In this document: one piece after another, positions 11,736-22,541 of the stretch | Layout of the letters: every line of letters starts with the position of its first letter | How positions within the stretch are numbered: position 1 is the first letter of the stretch | Assembly: GCA_000711775.1 (NCBI GenBank) | Contig: ARYC01001194.1 | Location: 1-64,000 of the forward strand | DNA: 64,000 nt | Source: Oxytricha trifallax | Lineage: Eukaryota; Ciliophora; Spirotrichea; Sporadotrichida; Oxytrichidae | Direction of reading: 5' to 3' | Made by a program: the position numbers and the translations under genes | The notes under the pieces: generated by a model | The model's database searches: none | Told to the model about the DNA's origin: nothing | What the model saw: the letters and a program-made list of their open reading frames with translations, nothing else

Positions 11736-12359
11736 TCATGAATTAGTAAATCTAGGTGTTCTTTTTTCCATAAAAGCTTAAATGCCCTCTTTCTTGATTA
11801 ATTTTTAGTATTTTTTATTAAAATTTATTTGAAAATACCTTCCCAATAGCCCAATAAACAAGCTTCTCTCATGATCGTTCCCAGCTTAAAGGTTAGTCTC
11901 ATAACTTGCATTAATTGATCTTTTTGCCGCTCCTGCTGCCAATTAAGAATATTATGCGATTTTGTGAGCCAACTTAAGGGCATCCTCCAAGATAGTTGCT
12001 CTAGGGAAAACTTAAGAAACTATTTTGTATTCTTTTGCTTCTTGAGCTGATATGGGAGTTCCAGTTAGAATCATTTTTGTATTAATAGTATACTTGAGAA
12101 TAGTAACAATATTATAATTACAAAATTAAGTTTAATTTTGTTAAAACTGCACCTGGAATGATACCAAGCTTGATTTCTGTTAAATAATTGGAAAAGAAAA
12201 ATGCTTGCTTGCTTAGTTTTTAATATATCACACATCATAGCGATTTCAAATCCACCTCCGAAACAGTAACCATTCACAGCAGCAATTTATTAAAGCAATT
12301 ACATACTTTAGGAATGAGTCTAGTCCAAATCTTTTCAAAGTAGTCGTCAAAGAATAACT
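11736..12359 (-). other. Interleaved partner MDS block of the crotonase gene
   Basis: Descending on the minus strand: MDS3 12359-12304; MDS5 12287-12225; MDS7 12179-12147; MDS9 12076-11845; MDS11 11796-11736. Pointers that pair with the upper block: GAATAACT 12352-12359, TACTTTAG 12304-12311, AGCAGCAATT 12278-12287, ATATCACA 12225-12232, TTGATTTCTG 12170-12179, CTGCACCT 12147-12154, TTAGAATCATTT 12065-12076, AATAGCCCA 11845-11853, ATGCCCTCTTTCTTG 11782-11796. Spacers are 16-70 bp. A 144-bp AT-rich spacer (12360-12503) separates the two blocks. Confidence 0.92.
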
Positions 12360-13250
12360 ATTTTAAATATAATTCACTTTAAAGTCATATTAATGATTGT
12401 TGATAAGATTTAGCTTTTTCATTTTGGATAGATTTAATTATTTATTTAATTTACAGAATCAAGATATAAATCATATCTTTAATGAATGATTTCATATTTT
12501 TTTATGCCCTCTTTCTTGTCATTTGTACCTAATAGCCCATATCATATGTTTTTCACTAAAAAACTTTTAGAATCATTTCCATGGCTTTAGATTTGCCAAC
12601 AGCTTTAGTCAATCTTTAAGTTCCTCCTGCACCTTTAACATTTTTTAATTATAGATTAACTTTTAAAGGAAAAATATAATATCAATTGATAGATTTTAAT
12701 TTTGATTTCTGGTAATGCAAATTAGGCATCATCACTGGCAACAATGATATCACAAATTTTTCCTTTTAAAAAGCAGCAATTAGTGGTTTTCTTACTTTAG
12801 AAATCATTTATTATTATCATTTTTATGAATAACTCTTTGTATCCTCTCTCACCAATTTCTGATATATCAGCTCCAGTAAACTTAATTATTATTAAAAAAA
12901 TCAAACTTTTATATTTTCAAATAGATTATAGAAAAAATGTATTTTAGGATACTATAAATTTATGAAAATTTTGTTAAGGTTTACAAAAACTTTTATCTTT
13001 GCCTGTGAGGATGATAACATTTACATCTGGATTTTTCTCTAAGTCGTTAAGTTCGTCTGTTATTTACTAACCTAAGGTGCTATTCATGAAAATTAACTTA
13101 GTAGGGGGATTCATCTAGATCACTGCAACCTTGTCTTTTATTGTTTCTTTTAATTTAATTCAATACAGATATTTCATTATATTCGCATATTAAAGGAAGA
13201 TAAATTTTAAATATAAAAACAATTTTTTAAAAAATTGTTACATTTAGCAT
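11736..13250 (-). CDS. Enoyl-CoA hydratase/isomerase, odd-even scrambled
   Basis: Crotonase-family enzyme hydrating enoyl-CoA in fatty-acid beta-oxidation. In physical order the pieces do not read as a crotonase. Reordered through shared pointers they give one in-frame protein: MLNVTIKDKVAVIQMNPP, ILTGKDKSFFTGADISEIG (first oxyanion-hole region), DDYFEKIWTRLIPKVRKPLI, AAVNGYCFGGGFEIAMMCDI (crotonase signature), IVASDDAQFALPEIKLGIIP, GAGGTQRLTKAVGKSKAMEM, ILTGTPISAQEAKEYKIVSQ, and a C-terminus ending AFMEKRTPRFTNS, TGA 11736-11738. The usual first acidic catalytic residue of hydratases (E in GGGxE) is present as GGGFE; the second usual acidic residue corresponds to PEIKLG. A GT-AG intron lies at 12881-12984. 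ATG 13248-13250 is chosen because it joins in frame across the ATTGTT repeat (13140-13145 / 13234-13239). Length is about that of a mitochondrial crotonase without a long transit peptide. Confidence 0.93.
12504..13250 (-). other. Odd-numbered MDS block of the crotonase gene
   Basis: Macronuclear-destined segments in descending order on the minus strand: MDS1 13250-13234; MDS2 13145-12827; MDS4 12800-12772; MDS6 12754-12702; MDS8 12634-12567; MDS10 12539-12504. Spacers after MDS2 are 17-67 bp. Except for MDS1/MDS2 the 3' pointer of each piece matches the start of a piece in the lower block, not its physical neighbour. Plus-strand pointers: GAATAACT 12827-12834, TACTTTAG 12793-12800, AGCAGCAATT 12772-12781, ATATCACA 12747-12754, TTGATTTCTG 12702-12711, CTGCACCT 12627-12634, TTAGAATCATTT 12567-12578, AATAGCCCA 12531-12539, ATGCCCTCTTTCTTG 12504-12518. 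Confidence 0.92.
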
Positions 13251-13466
13251 TGATCTAGTAGGAGTATGATTCAAGTTTTAACCAACAAAATGATTGTTGA
13301 TAAGATAGATATAAATAATATTGATATCTTATAAAATAGAATAAATTTCAAGGAAAGCTGAATAAACTATATAATTTCAAGTTAAAATAATCAAAAAATC
13401 TAAATTTTATCATCTGTCTGATTTCTTTTGATATTATAATAAATAAATTCATTTGATTATATTATA

Positions 13467-14930
13467 ATGGGAGCAGAACAAGGAAAACTTGACACTGTCA
13501 AAATGTATACACATCCTCATTTTTACCCCAAAACCCCTTATCTAATTGCTATTTTTAGGTCATCTTTGCTGAGATAAAGCATCAGTCGCATAAACATTCA
13601 CAGAGGCAAAAAATTGAATGGCATTGCAAAGAAAAAAGACGACATTTGCAAACATTTAGAATCTGGTAACGAGATGAACGCTAAAATATGGGTAAATTCT
13701 GACTTTCAATTTATTGTGATTTATTTTGGGTTTTGTATGCTCATACAAGCCATAATACGTTTGCTCTTAAAAATCAAACTTTAAATGAGATAATTAATGA
13801 GTTTTATAGGCTGAGACTTTGATTAATGAAGAAAATATGATACCATGTTTCGACATCGTGAGTATTTTGTGCGATTAGTTGAATGGGAGATTGTAAACTA
13901 TTAAGAAATTCGGCCCTCCTAAAGATATGGACCAAAATTTCAGAACACTTATTTATGCAAGTGTTAGGCTTGAAATTGATGAACTTATTCAAGTAATATA
14001 ATTATTTTCTTTTTAATTAACTTTTATCTCAATTAAGAAATAGTTTTTTTGCTTAAAATCTTATAATAAAGTGAGAAGACATCTTGGAAAGCTATTAGGT
14101 CCGAAATTCCTCATAGAAGCAGAGAAAGACGAATCAGCCATTAATAAAGTTGTAAGTTATCTAACAGTACATTTTGATCATAATTCATGTAATAGATTGC
14201 TGCTCAAATTAACATCAGAATTCCTGAGGAAGGAGAAATAATCAAAAGGTTAGTTGAATTGGCAAAAGAAAGAAACATCGATTACAAACCATCAGCTGAG
14301 GCTTAACAACAGCTGAACGATTATATAGATAGAAAGGGTATACCCCATCCTTCCACTGGATAAATGCCTGTGGCTTAGAGCCTTGCACCCCCTGTGTATA
14401 ATCCACAACCCTTTGACAACAGTATGTTTCCACCACCTCCAGGAGGAATGGATGTCCAAGGACACGGTGGACAACCTCCTGCCTTTCTTCCACCTCCAGG
14501 CGGAAATAACTTCATGCCAGGTCTTCCATAATATATGCCCCAACAGCAGCCACCCTTCAATCCTAAAATATAAATAAAAATAATAATTATCCTCCAGGAG
14601 TTTACCCAGGGTTTATGCCACCTGCTACAGGCTAAAATGGATTCTAACAACCTCCTCCAGTTTATGGAGCTCCAGCCTACAATTATGCTCAATTTGATCC
14701 AAATATTATATAATTCATAAAACAAAATGTGGAATTAATTATGAAAGTACATTAATCATTTAATAAATTTACCTCAATTGCTTTTATATTTTTATTTAAA
14801 TTATTCTAATAGTCAACCACAAAATATGAATGGAGGCTTTGATGGTGGCAGCACACAACAACCTCCTTAAAACTTCGATAATTTCGATGATATTCAAGCA
14901 AAGTTAGACAAACTAAAGCATCTTGATTGA
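13467..14930 (+). CDS. IST1-like ESCRT-III-associated protein
   Basis: IST1 is an ESCRT-III-like protein that binds CHMP1 and MIT-domain partners such as Vps4 in endosomal sorting and abscission. ATG 13467. The N-terminal helix follows a GT-AG intron (GTATAC..TTTTTAG): SSLLRQSISRINIHRGKKLN. Then KKDDICKHLESGNEMNAKIW, ETLINEENMIPCFDIVSILC, FRTLIYASVRLEIDELIQ and VRRHLGKLLGPKFLIEA give the five-helix Ist1 domain. A long P/G/Q-rich tail follows, and the protein ends FDDIQAKLDKLKHLD, which fits a MIT-interacting motif (DxxxRLxxLK type). Stop TGA 14928-14930. Other introns are GT-AG; the insertion after ELIQ (about 13996-14070) keeps frame only if one AAGT repeat is retained, so it is more likely an IES. 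Head-to-head with the crotonase gene, 216 bp apart. Confidence 0.85.
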
Positions 14931-15853
14931 GTGAGTGATCCTATATTATAATGCTATATTTGTAAAATTTAATCTTAAAATACAAGAAAAATATCAGAAA
15001 CTATTTCATTGTAGCATTTTAAAATTATCTTTATCGAATTTAATAAGTAACTTTCTAAAATTTCTTATAGCAATAGGTCTTAACATAGAGAAGTTATGTC
15101 AAAAATAATATTGTAAAAAATTATGTGGGGAGTGACTTATTTTTTTATTATCTTAATATATATATATAGGGCATTTCTAAAATTATACTTCTAAAATTAA
15201 AGAATATCTTAACTTGAATTAAGCGTTGATTAATTATAAAAATATTTTATAAAAAATTTAAAACTATTTTTAGTTTTAAAGAATTATGTTACTATAATAT
15301 TTTTATCATGTTTTACTTAATTTATTGAGAAAAGAAAATTAGTAATTGTTTAAAAGAACTTTTACAAAGAATTTACATAATTTTATAATTTTGATCTTCT
15401 AATAAAAGGAAAAAATTATTTCCCATAAAAATGAAGTCATTAATTTAAAATTGATTTATCTTACTTAACTTGTAATTCTTATATTTTATTCTAGTAGAAT
15501 TTTATCTCTTCTTTCATCTCCTTTATAAATTATATGTATAAAATAATATGCTAATATAATTTATTATATATCGCTAATCACTTCAAACCAGGAATCCTTG
15601 ATTTTATTAGCAAGCCATTATAAATAAAGAGCAACACCAATTACAAAAATAAACAGCAGAAGTATTACAGATAATAGCCTTGATTATTTTTTATTGTTAA
15701 CTTTGAGGATTAATTTACATTAGATGTCTAATTAGGGATTATTTGTGATTTATTAAAGTGTGCTGCTTTGTAATGTAAGAGAACTGTATTTTATGTCTTG
15801 AATTGCAGATTAAAAATAAAATGTAAATATAACGTAGATGATTGAAAGATCTG
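14931..15853. other. AT-rich spacer
   Basis: Very AT-rich, no coding-like frame and no paired repeat recognised. It separates the IST1 gene from the convergent orphan gene at 15854. Confidence 0.5.
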
Positions 15854-16405
15854 TCACCTGGAATAATAACTTTAACTCTGTATAATTTGACTTTATTCAT
15901 CAGTATTATGCAATATAACTTAAGAAATTCCTGATTTGATTTCCCAATATTATCTATTTTCACTATTTTTATAATTCTTTTAATTTTCTTACAACTTATT
16001 TATGATAGAGCTCTTACTATCTCTTATTGTTATACTCTCTTAAATAATGTAAGGATCAAAGAATGGTACGATAATTGGGTATATCTTATTAATCAACCAA
16101 TAATGTAACTTAAACAAGTCTAAAATGTGGTATTAATCTGAGTGGAGTTCATCATTTAGATTTATAGTATTATAGTCTTTTATCTTAAAATAACTATCTG
16201 CCAGTAACTAATTTATTTAAGTAAATTATTCGCTATTTTGTTTATTTTAGCTCATTTCATTATACTATAAATCTTTTTAAAGGTTCTGATTATTTTCAGA
16301 TTGGTTGTTGCTAGTTAAAATTGCTTCTATATTTTATATTTGTACTATAATTTAGCTTTGAATTTGGTAATCTTTGGTAATTAGTTCACAATTTGCAATA
16401 CACAT
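15854..16405 (-). CDS. Intronless orphan protein, 183 residues
   Basis: An uninterrupted minus-strand frame of 184 codons from ATG 16403-16405 to TGA 15854-15856, rich in TAA/TAG glutamines. It begins MCIANCELITKDYQIQS, contains a hydrophobic patch LDLFKLHYWLINKIYPIIVP and ends TDEQSQIIQSQSYYSR. Such length without TGA is notable at this base composition but not decisive, because TGA is the only stop. I recognise no family. It could be one MDS of a larger gene, since many neighbours are interrupted and this one is not. Confidence 0.5.
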
Positions 16406-16616
16406 GGCGAGAATTGTCAAGATTAATTAGTGATTTATGATTTAATTGTAGGAATTCATTATTTTTATTAATTTTTTTAATTCATTATTTAAATAAATAT
16501 ATTCGTTAACTTTAATCATAATTTATTTTACTCTACTCTTATAAAAATTTATCTAAATTTTCTCATTTATAAGAGAGTATTTTAAATTGTTGAATTGATT
16601 CAAATAATAAATAAAA

Positions 16617-19600
16617 ATGAACGAGAAAAATAACTATAGTTAATCTAGCAATTTGCAATTAAGAGAGAAAACTGTAGCATAGCAAAAGAAAAAATAGGAC
16701 GAATTGGTGCCTACTGATAAAGTCTCACTGTACATCCACTCAAGGAAAATGAAGTAAATTAAATCATTATACATTATATTTGAGAAATTTAATTAATAAT
16801 GACTATTCTAGGATTGTACTCAGTTTAATTGCGATAATTTATTGTGCGATAATCATTGCTATTGCAGTTGCTCTAACTGAATAAACTTATAAGGAACTCA
16901 TTAAATTATTAGCTATTTTTGAAATTAATTCTCAAAGTTTACGCCATATTTGCAGCGTTAGCACTAATGGTAATTGAAATCTAATTTTATTTGCTAATAA
17001 TTGATAATAATACCTTTTTAGTTGCACTTCCTGATGATAATATCGATTGGAAGGTATGCTACAAGAGCAGTACTTTTCCCTTATGCGAATAAATTAGTAA
17101 CTACATTCTTAGATGGTTAAGTTAATGAGCGCTTTGGAATAGAGTTCGCTAAAATATTAGAGAAAACTTACTATGCAAAATTATAATATGAAGAATTTTT
17201 GATTTATTAAAATAGTTTAATTTAAAATAGATATTTTACTATATAATCAAAGAAGATATGATGGAACCTTTATCATAAGAAAACGAAGAAGTTGTTGAAA
17301 CTTAAATATTTATGCATCTAACAAGTAAAATTATAAGATTTCCCTCAACTTAATAATTTTTAGGTTTAATGAGTTCATGTGAGTTGATAAGTCTTTACTC
17401 TGGCATAAATCAATAGTGTTTAGATGAAGCCAAGTAAAATAATAAAAGCATAAATAGGTATTTCAAAAAGATTACTCGAATACTATAAGAAATTCGAAGA
17501 ATTATGTAGACGCTTAAAATTTGTGTAATATAACCAGACGGCTAAATAGAGTAGGATGGTAACTAAAATAGCAGAAGCTAAGTCGTTAAATTTTGGTCTG
17601 TCTTTGCATCAGAGGAAATTACAGATTTCAACATAACCGCACTTTATAGCGTTACAAAGCTACCTAGAATAGTAATTGAAGACACCACTAATGAAGAAAT
17701 GGATAATTTTTTGCAGCTTATCATATAATTCAAAAAAGCTGTATAATAATCAACATAGCCTTGCGTCTGTTGTTGTAGAAGAACTTCTTGTGGATTTTTC
17801 TATAGTGGGATATTTGGGACATTAAATTAGATGAGATTTATTTTGGAGAAGAATTTTGATGGTAGGCATTTTTCTATTCCATCACATTTAGACAACACAA
17901 AAATTGATGCTATGTTTTTCCCAGCAAGTACTGAAAGAACTTTAACAAAGAAAGAACTTGAGTAAACTACCTAATAGCCTGCTTATTTAAAGATGCCTAC
18001 AATTATTATGTGCAATCCAAATGCCTTCTTTTATCAGCATATGGTATCTTAACCTAACGCATTTTGGTTAAATTTCTTTCTCAAAAAAGGTATTAATGTC
18101 ATGGGATGGAATTATAGAGGTTACGGAGACACACCAGGTACACCCTCCCCTTATAATGTTAAGACCGATGGAGAATCTGTCTTATTGTTCTTGTAAAATG
18201 AGTTAATGTTGACTGGAAAAGTTGGAGTTTATGGAAGATCATTAGGTGGAATTGTGGCTTCTCATCTTGCAGCTGCCTTCCCTAATAAAGTTTAATTTTT
18301 ACTTGCAGATAGAACCTTTGGGAGCTTGAAAGATGTGAGCATAAGAAAATTCATAGGAAAAGGAGCAAGTGGACTATTTGATCTGGTTACTTTCTAATGG
18401 GAAACCAATAATCATATAAATTATTTTAAAGTACTTTTAGCTTTATTTCATACAATATTAGGCTCCTTGTTTCAAGATTGCTGTTTGTGATCCAAAGGAT
18501 GAAGTTGTAGACGAATATGCAGCATTGATTACCTAATCATGCTAATATGCTGTAAAAATTATCAAAGTTATAACATTTTTAATAGGCCAAATAGCTTCTT
18601 AAAAATGAATTCTTGAACAAAGAAATCAGATAAAATTTCTTTAGACTGCTATGTGAAGCGTTCCTGATTGAGAGCTTCTTGTTTCAAGAAACGCAAAAAC
18701 AAAAATAAAATGGAGTGATTTAAAGTCCAAGCAAGTTGAATTCAAAGAGCAACGAGAGATAAAAATCTTACCTCATGAAAAATGATGGTAAATTCACTGA
18801 GTGTCTAATAGATATAAATCTAGAGGAGAGCAATAACTTCTTCAGCATTAACTTTCAAAAGGGTACCTTTTCTAATGAATAAGACTTTAAGTCAGGTACC
18901 ATGGCATCGATGAGGTCAAAGATGACAGAAGAGGAGAAGATCAGAGAGAAAGACATGCTTAGTTCAATTAATCTAGAGAATGTGATCTAGCAAGTTAAAG
19001 TATCAGGATGCAAGCCAAGTGATTCAATAGTAGAGCATTTCAGAATTCTCATTTTACTGTTAAATGATTTCTCTGGAGGGGTCATTAAAATGGGATCAGT
19101 CTGCAATATAAATAGAATGAAAAAGTTCGCAGACTTTGAGGTAATATAAATAGCTTTTTTAAATTAAAATTGTTCAGTTATTCATATCTGGGGTGTATTG
19201 CTTGGGATCAAATTATGAAATTGGAGATGCATCGTAGCCCTTTGTTATTTAAAGCGAATTAAGCTATTTGAGAGTAAGTTTGAATAATTAATAAAAATTG
19301 TATATAGATATAATGTATAGATAAAGCACGATAAAGTCTTAATAAGTTCAGAATATAGTGATCTTTTACCATCAGGTTCTACTGAGACTGTCGACACATC
19401 TTAGAGATCGGTGCTAGTTTGGAACCTCATCCTTCATCCATCAAAAGTAGCTCATCATATCGTTGAATAGTTGTAATCTCGATCACATCTCCATTTAAGA
19501 CTGCCAATCAGTAAATCCTTAGAGAGGCCAAACCTCCATTTTTACTCTTTGATTTTTAATAATTTTGATTAGTTTTATTAAATTAATTAGGCAGAGCTTT

Positions 19601-21644
19601 AATTAAACACATTTATAAAAAATTAAATCAGACATCTTTAATAAAATTTCTCTATAGATTAAAACGATTAACATGATTATTATTTTAAACGCATTAAAAC
19701 TTTAAAAGTTTTAATCAGCCTAATTAATTTAATAAAACTAATCAAAATTATTAAAAATCAAAGAGTAAAAATGGAGGTTTGGCCTCTCAAAGGATCTATT
19801 GATTGGCAGTCTTAAATGGAGATGTGATCGAGATTACAACTATTCAACGATATGATGAGCTACTTTTGATGGATGAAGGATGAGGTTCCAAACTAGCACC
19901 GATCTCTAAGATGTGTCGACAGTCTCAGTAGAACCTGATGGTAAAAGATCACTATATTCTGAACTTATTAAGACTTTATCGTGCTTTATCTATACATTAT
20001 ATCTATATACAATTTTTATTAATTATTCAAACTTACTCTCAAATAGCTTAATTCGCTTTAGACATAAAGAGAAAAAACTAAGGTAACATATATTATTCTT
20101 TAACTTTATAGACCGATTTGATGAACATTATATACTAATTGAGCTAAACTTAGCAACTAGTTAAAAAGGAACTTGGGGGGGAAAGTTTCCTGCACTCGTG
20201 ATAGTTTCCTGCACTTTTTTTATATGTAAAATTTCATAAATTGGACAATAAAATTTTTTTACAACCCATAAATTTTAAGATATTTTTTATATCATATACG
20301 AACTTCATGAAAATATAGTGTCATACATTATCTAATATTATATACCATTGAAAGAATTAATTAGAATTTTAACAATAATTGGATAAAATATTTGGAATTT
20401 CATTAGGACAGAGAGAGCAATATTATGGTTGAGATACAGAAGTCTACTAATATCAGATGGAATCTATATAGTGGATAAATTTCATCCTTGCTTGGATGGT
20501 GATTAGATTCCATGTTAATAAACATATTGATTAATTGAAGAATAGATTAAGTAAAAAATTTTTTAAAAAATTAGTAAAATAAATTTGGTTGATAAATGTG
20601 ATAAAAATCAAATTCTAAAAATGAAAAAGAATTTAGTGCAGGAAACTATCCTAAAATTTTTTTTATATTATAAACCGGTGCAGGAAACTTTCCCCCCCCG
20701 AACTTGGTACATAATAACTAGGAAAACTCTTAGTCTATCTCTTAGGTTACCTGTAGATGTGTTTTGAGGAACTTTATGATTATATATGTTAGATTGTTAC
20801 TAAAAATTCAATAAGCTATGAGCACGTTGGCCATATTGTTCCCTTCAAATAGGGTCACAAAGGTAAACCAAATAAAAGCGAAGAAAAACTTCTTGAGAAC
20901 TTGCTTAGAGAAAGTGGTTTCATTTTTAATCCTTATGGAGTAAGTAGGTTTATGACTGAGTCTCAAAAACCAAAGCAAGGCGACTAAGAATCTCCTCAGA
21001 TTGAAGTTCTTTAATCAAGGGTTGAGTCAAAAACTGAATTAAAATCAAATCGAAAGACCATTCAAAATAGTAAAAATGATTTGGACGATATTCACATCGA
21101 AATAGAGGAAGAACCAATCGAAACTCCAATAAAAGAGCTGTTTGATTAGATTATAGAAGAAGATGTGTAAAACAGTGATATTTCCAAGAAAAAAGTTGAA
21201 AGGATTCATATACACTCCAGCTAATTGGATTAAATTAACGGGATAAGAATTACTAAAGTAGCAAGAAGCAATAAACACAATGCAACTAATAAATCACACA
21301 ATTTAAGCTTGTCTCTTAGTTAAGGACATATCTCTGATGATAATATTCAAAGCCTAAAATATTCATGGTTTTTTATTTTAGCTTTTGGTTTAGTGAATTT
21401 TCATTTATAAATAGAAGTCCTTTAGATAAAAAAATTTTTTGGGTAATTTTATTTATAGAAACATCAGAAATAGAGTAAAGGTTAATTTTATTTTGTAATC
21501 TTATTATTCTTTTAATATTTTTTAAAACGATCCAGTTTAGATGAAAATTCTGATTTTTATTCAATTTTACATTTAATTATCATCCCATTCTTTATTGATT
21601 ATTCTTAGTAGGCTAGTAGAAACTATAATTTTTTCTTATTATGA
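16617..21644 (+). CDS. Membrane-anchored alpha/beta hydrolase (BEM46/ABHD-like)
   Basis: A serine hydrolase with N-terminal membrane segments. ATG 16617 starts NEKNNYSQSSNLQLREKT; a hydrophobic helix (RIVLSLIAIIYCAIIIAIAV, near 16811) follows. The hydrolase core near 17990-18310 reads MPTIIMCNPNAFFYQHM, then NVMGWNYRGYGDTPGTPSPY (oxyanion region) and the nucleophile elbow GVYGRSLGGIVASHLA (GxSxG). FLLADRTFGSLKD and an acid-containing CDPKDEVVDEYAAL follow, as in BEM46/ABHD12-13 proteins. The C-terminal part (CFEELYDYICQIV, YEHVGHIVPFKQGHKGKP) runs into a long charged, probably cytoplasmic tail. Two insertions, 19252-20060 and 20177-20699, interrupt this part; removing each with one copy of its flanking repeat (TTTA; GAACTTGG) restores one reading frame. 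The stop at 21642-21644 is uncertain because the last 80 codons look non-coding. Catalytic histidine not assigned. Confidence 0.72.
19252..20060. mobile_element. Foldback MITE, TATWTAAAGC-type, copy B
   Basis: A nearly perfect inverted repeat: about 19250-19600 matches the reverse complement of about 19710-20060, leaving a roughly 110-bp loop. The ends carry the same TAAAGC(G/A)AATT word as copy A at 4919-5463, and inner blocks also match. TTTA occurs at both edges (19248-19251 and 20057-20060). The arms contain an open frame, but it is present in both arms and belongs to the element. Inserted in the hydrolase gene; deletion keeping one TTTA keeps the host frame. Confidence 0.85.
20177..20699. 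mobile_element. G-run terminal-inverted-repeat element, copy 1
   Basis: Ends are GGGGGAAAGTTTCCTGCAC and its reverse complement, with an inner repeat of the AGTTTCCTGCAC word at each end. An 8-bp direct repeat GAACTTGG flanks it (20169-20176 and 20700-20707), as expected for a target-site duplication. About 523 bp, AT-rich interior, no transposase. It lies in the hydrolase gene, and exact removal leaves the frame reading KKELGTQQLGKLL. A second member is at 38379-38789. Confidence 0.85.
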
Positions 21645-22541
21645 ATGTCTATATTGTGATAGTTGGTTTAAATTTCAATGTTGTTATAACGAAACTAATG
21701 AATGCAATAAAAATATATTATACCTAAAATTCAACTCAAATTGTAGAAATTTAGTAAATGGTCATAAATAATTTGTTAAAGTAGTATTTTTGATTCCAAT
21801 CTATACTTGTTTGAATTTATTTGCTCCCATCTTCAAATGTAATACTATAAATTATTTTAGTTATAAATTGGGGTTTTATTGTTATTAATAGAGTGATTAT
21901 TAACTAAAACTATGAATTGAAGAGAGACTAATATTCATTTAATGACAAAGAAGATATAAGGAAATCCAAAGGAGATAAATTTCACAATAAAAATAAACTG
22001 TAGAGATAATGAGAAAGATTCATATCACGAGAGTATATAAACTACTATCACTTGCTTGCAAATCTAATTCGTTTATTATTAATATATTGACAAATTCATA
22101 ATGAAATCTTCATTAAGGAGTTAATAGAGGATTTATATATGCATATTTAAAAAAGAATTGTAGTTTTTGATTTCAGAATTTTAATTATATAATTATACAA
22201 GGTTATTTTTATAAATCAATTAACAAAGAATAAGTTAAATAAAAATAATTTTCAAGTGAGTGTAATTATAGCTATATTTAAGAATATTAAAATACCAAAT
22301 TAATTTAATTTTAATTTATTTGGAAATTAAGATCACTTGTCTCTATATTTATCAATTATTTGATATCTTTAACTGTAAATTATATCATTTAATTTAAGTA
22401 TATAATTTATCTAATATATCGATCATATTAAATACTGAATGTCTACATTAGTTTTAATAAATTATTCCTCAAATATTACATCTATTGAAAACTGTATTTA
22501 ATATTTAAATATAATAGTTATTTTCTGTATATTTTTTATAA
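21645..22541. other. AT-rich spacer
   Basis: No coding-like frame, no paired repeat and no RNA gene recognised between the hydrolase and kinase genes. Confidence 0.5.

Noticed and set aside
12071-12277. A separate second enoyl-CoA hydratase gene
   Set aside because: The MNGYCFGGGFEIAMMCD piece fits precisely into the other crotonase pieces by pointers at both ends, so it is one MDS of a single gene.
14242-14725. Long minus-strand open frames opposite the IST1 tail
   Set aside because: They are shadows of the proline/glycine-rich plus-strand coding sequence; the plus strand carries the conserved Ist1 domain and the C-terminal MIM-like motif.
19250-19560. Open frame in the left arm of the hairpin, at first read as a hydrolase exon
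   Set aside because: The same sequence occurs inverted in the right arm and related blocks occur in the element at 4919-5463; the host frame is continuous only when the whole element is removed.
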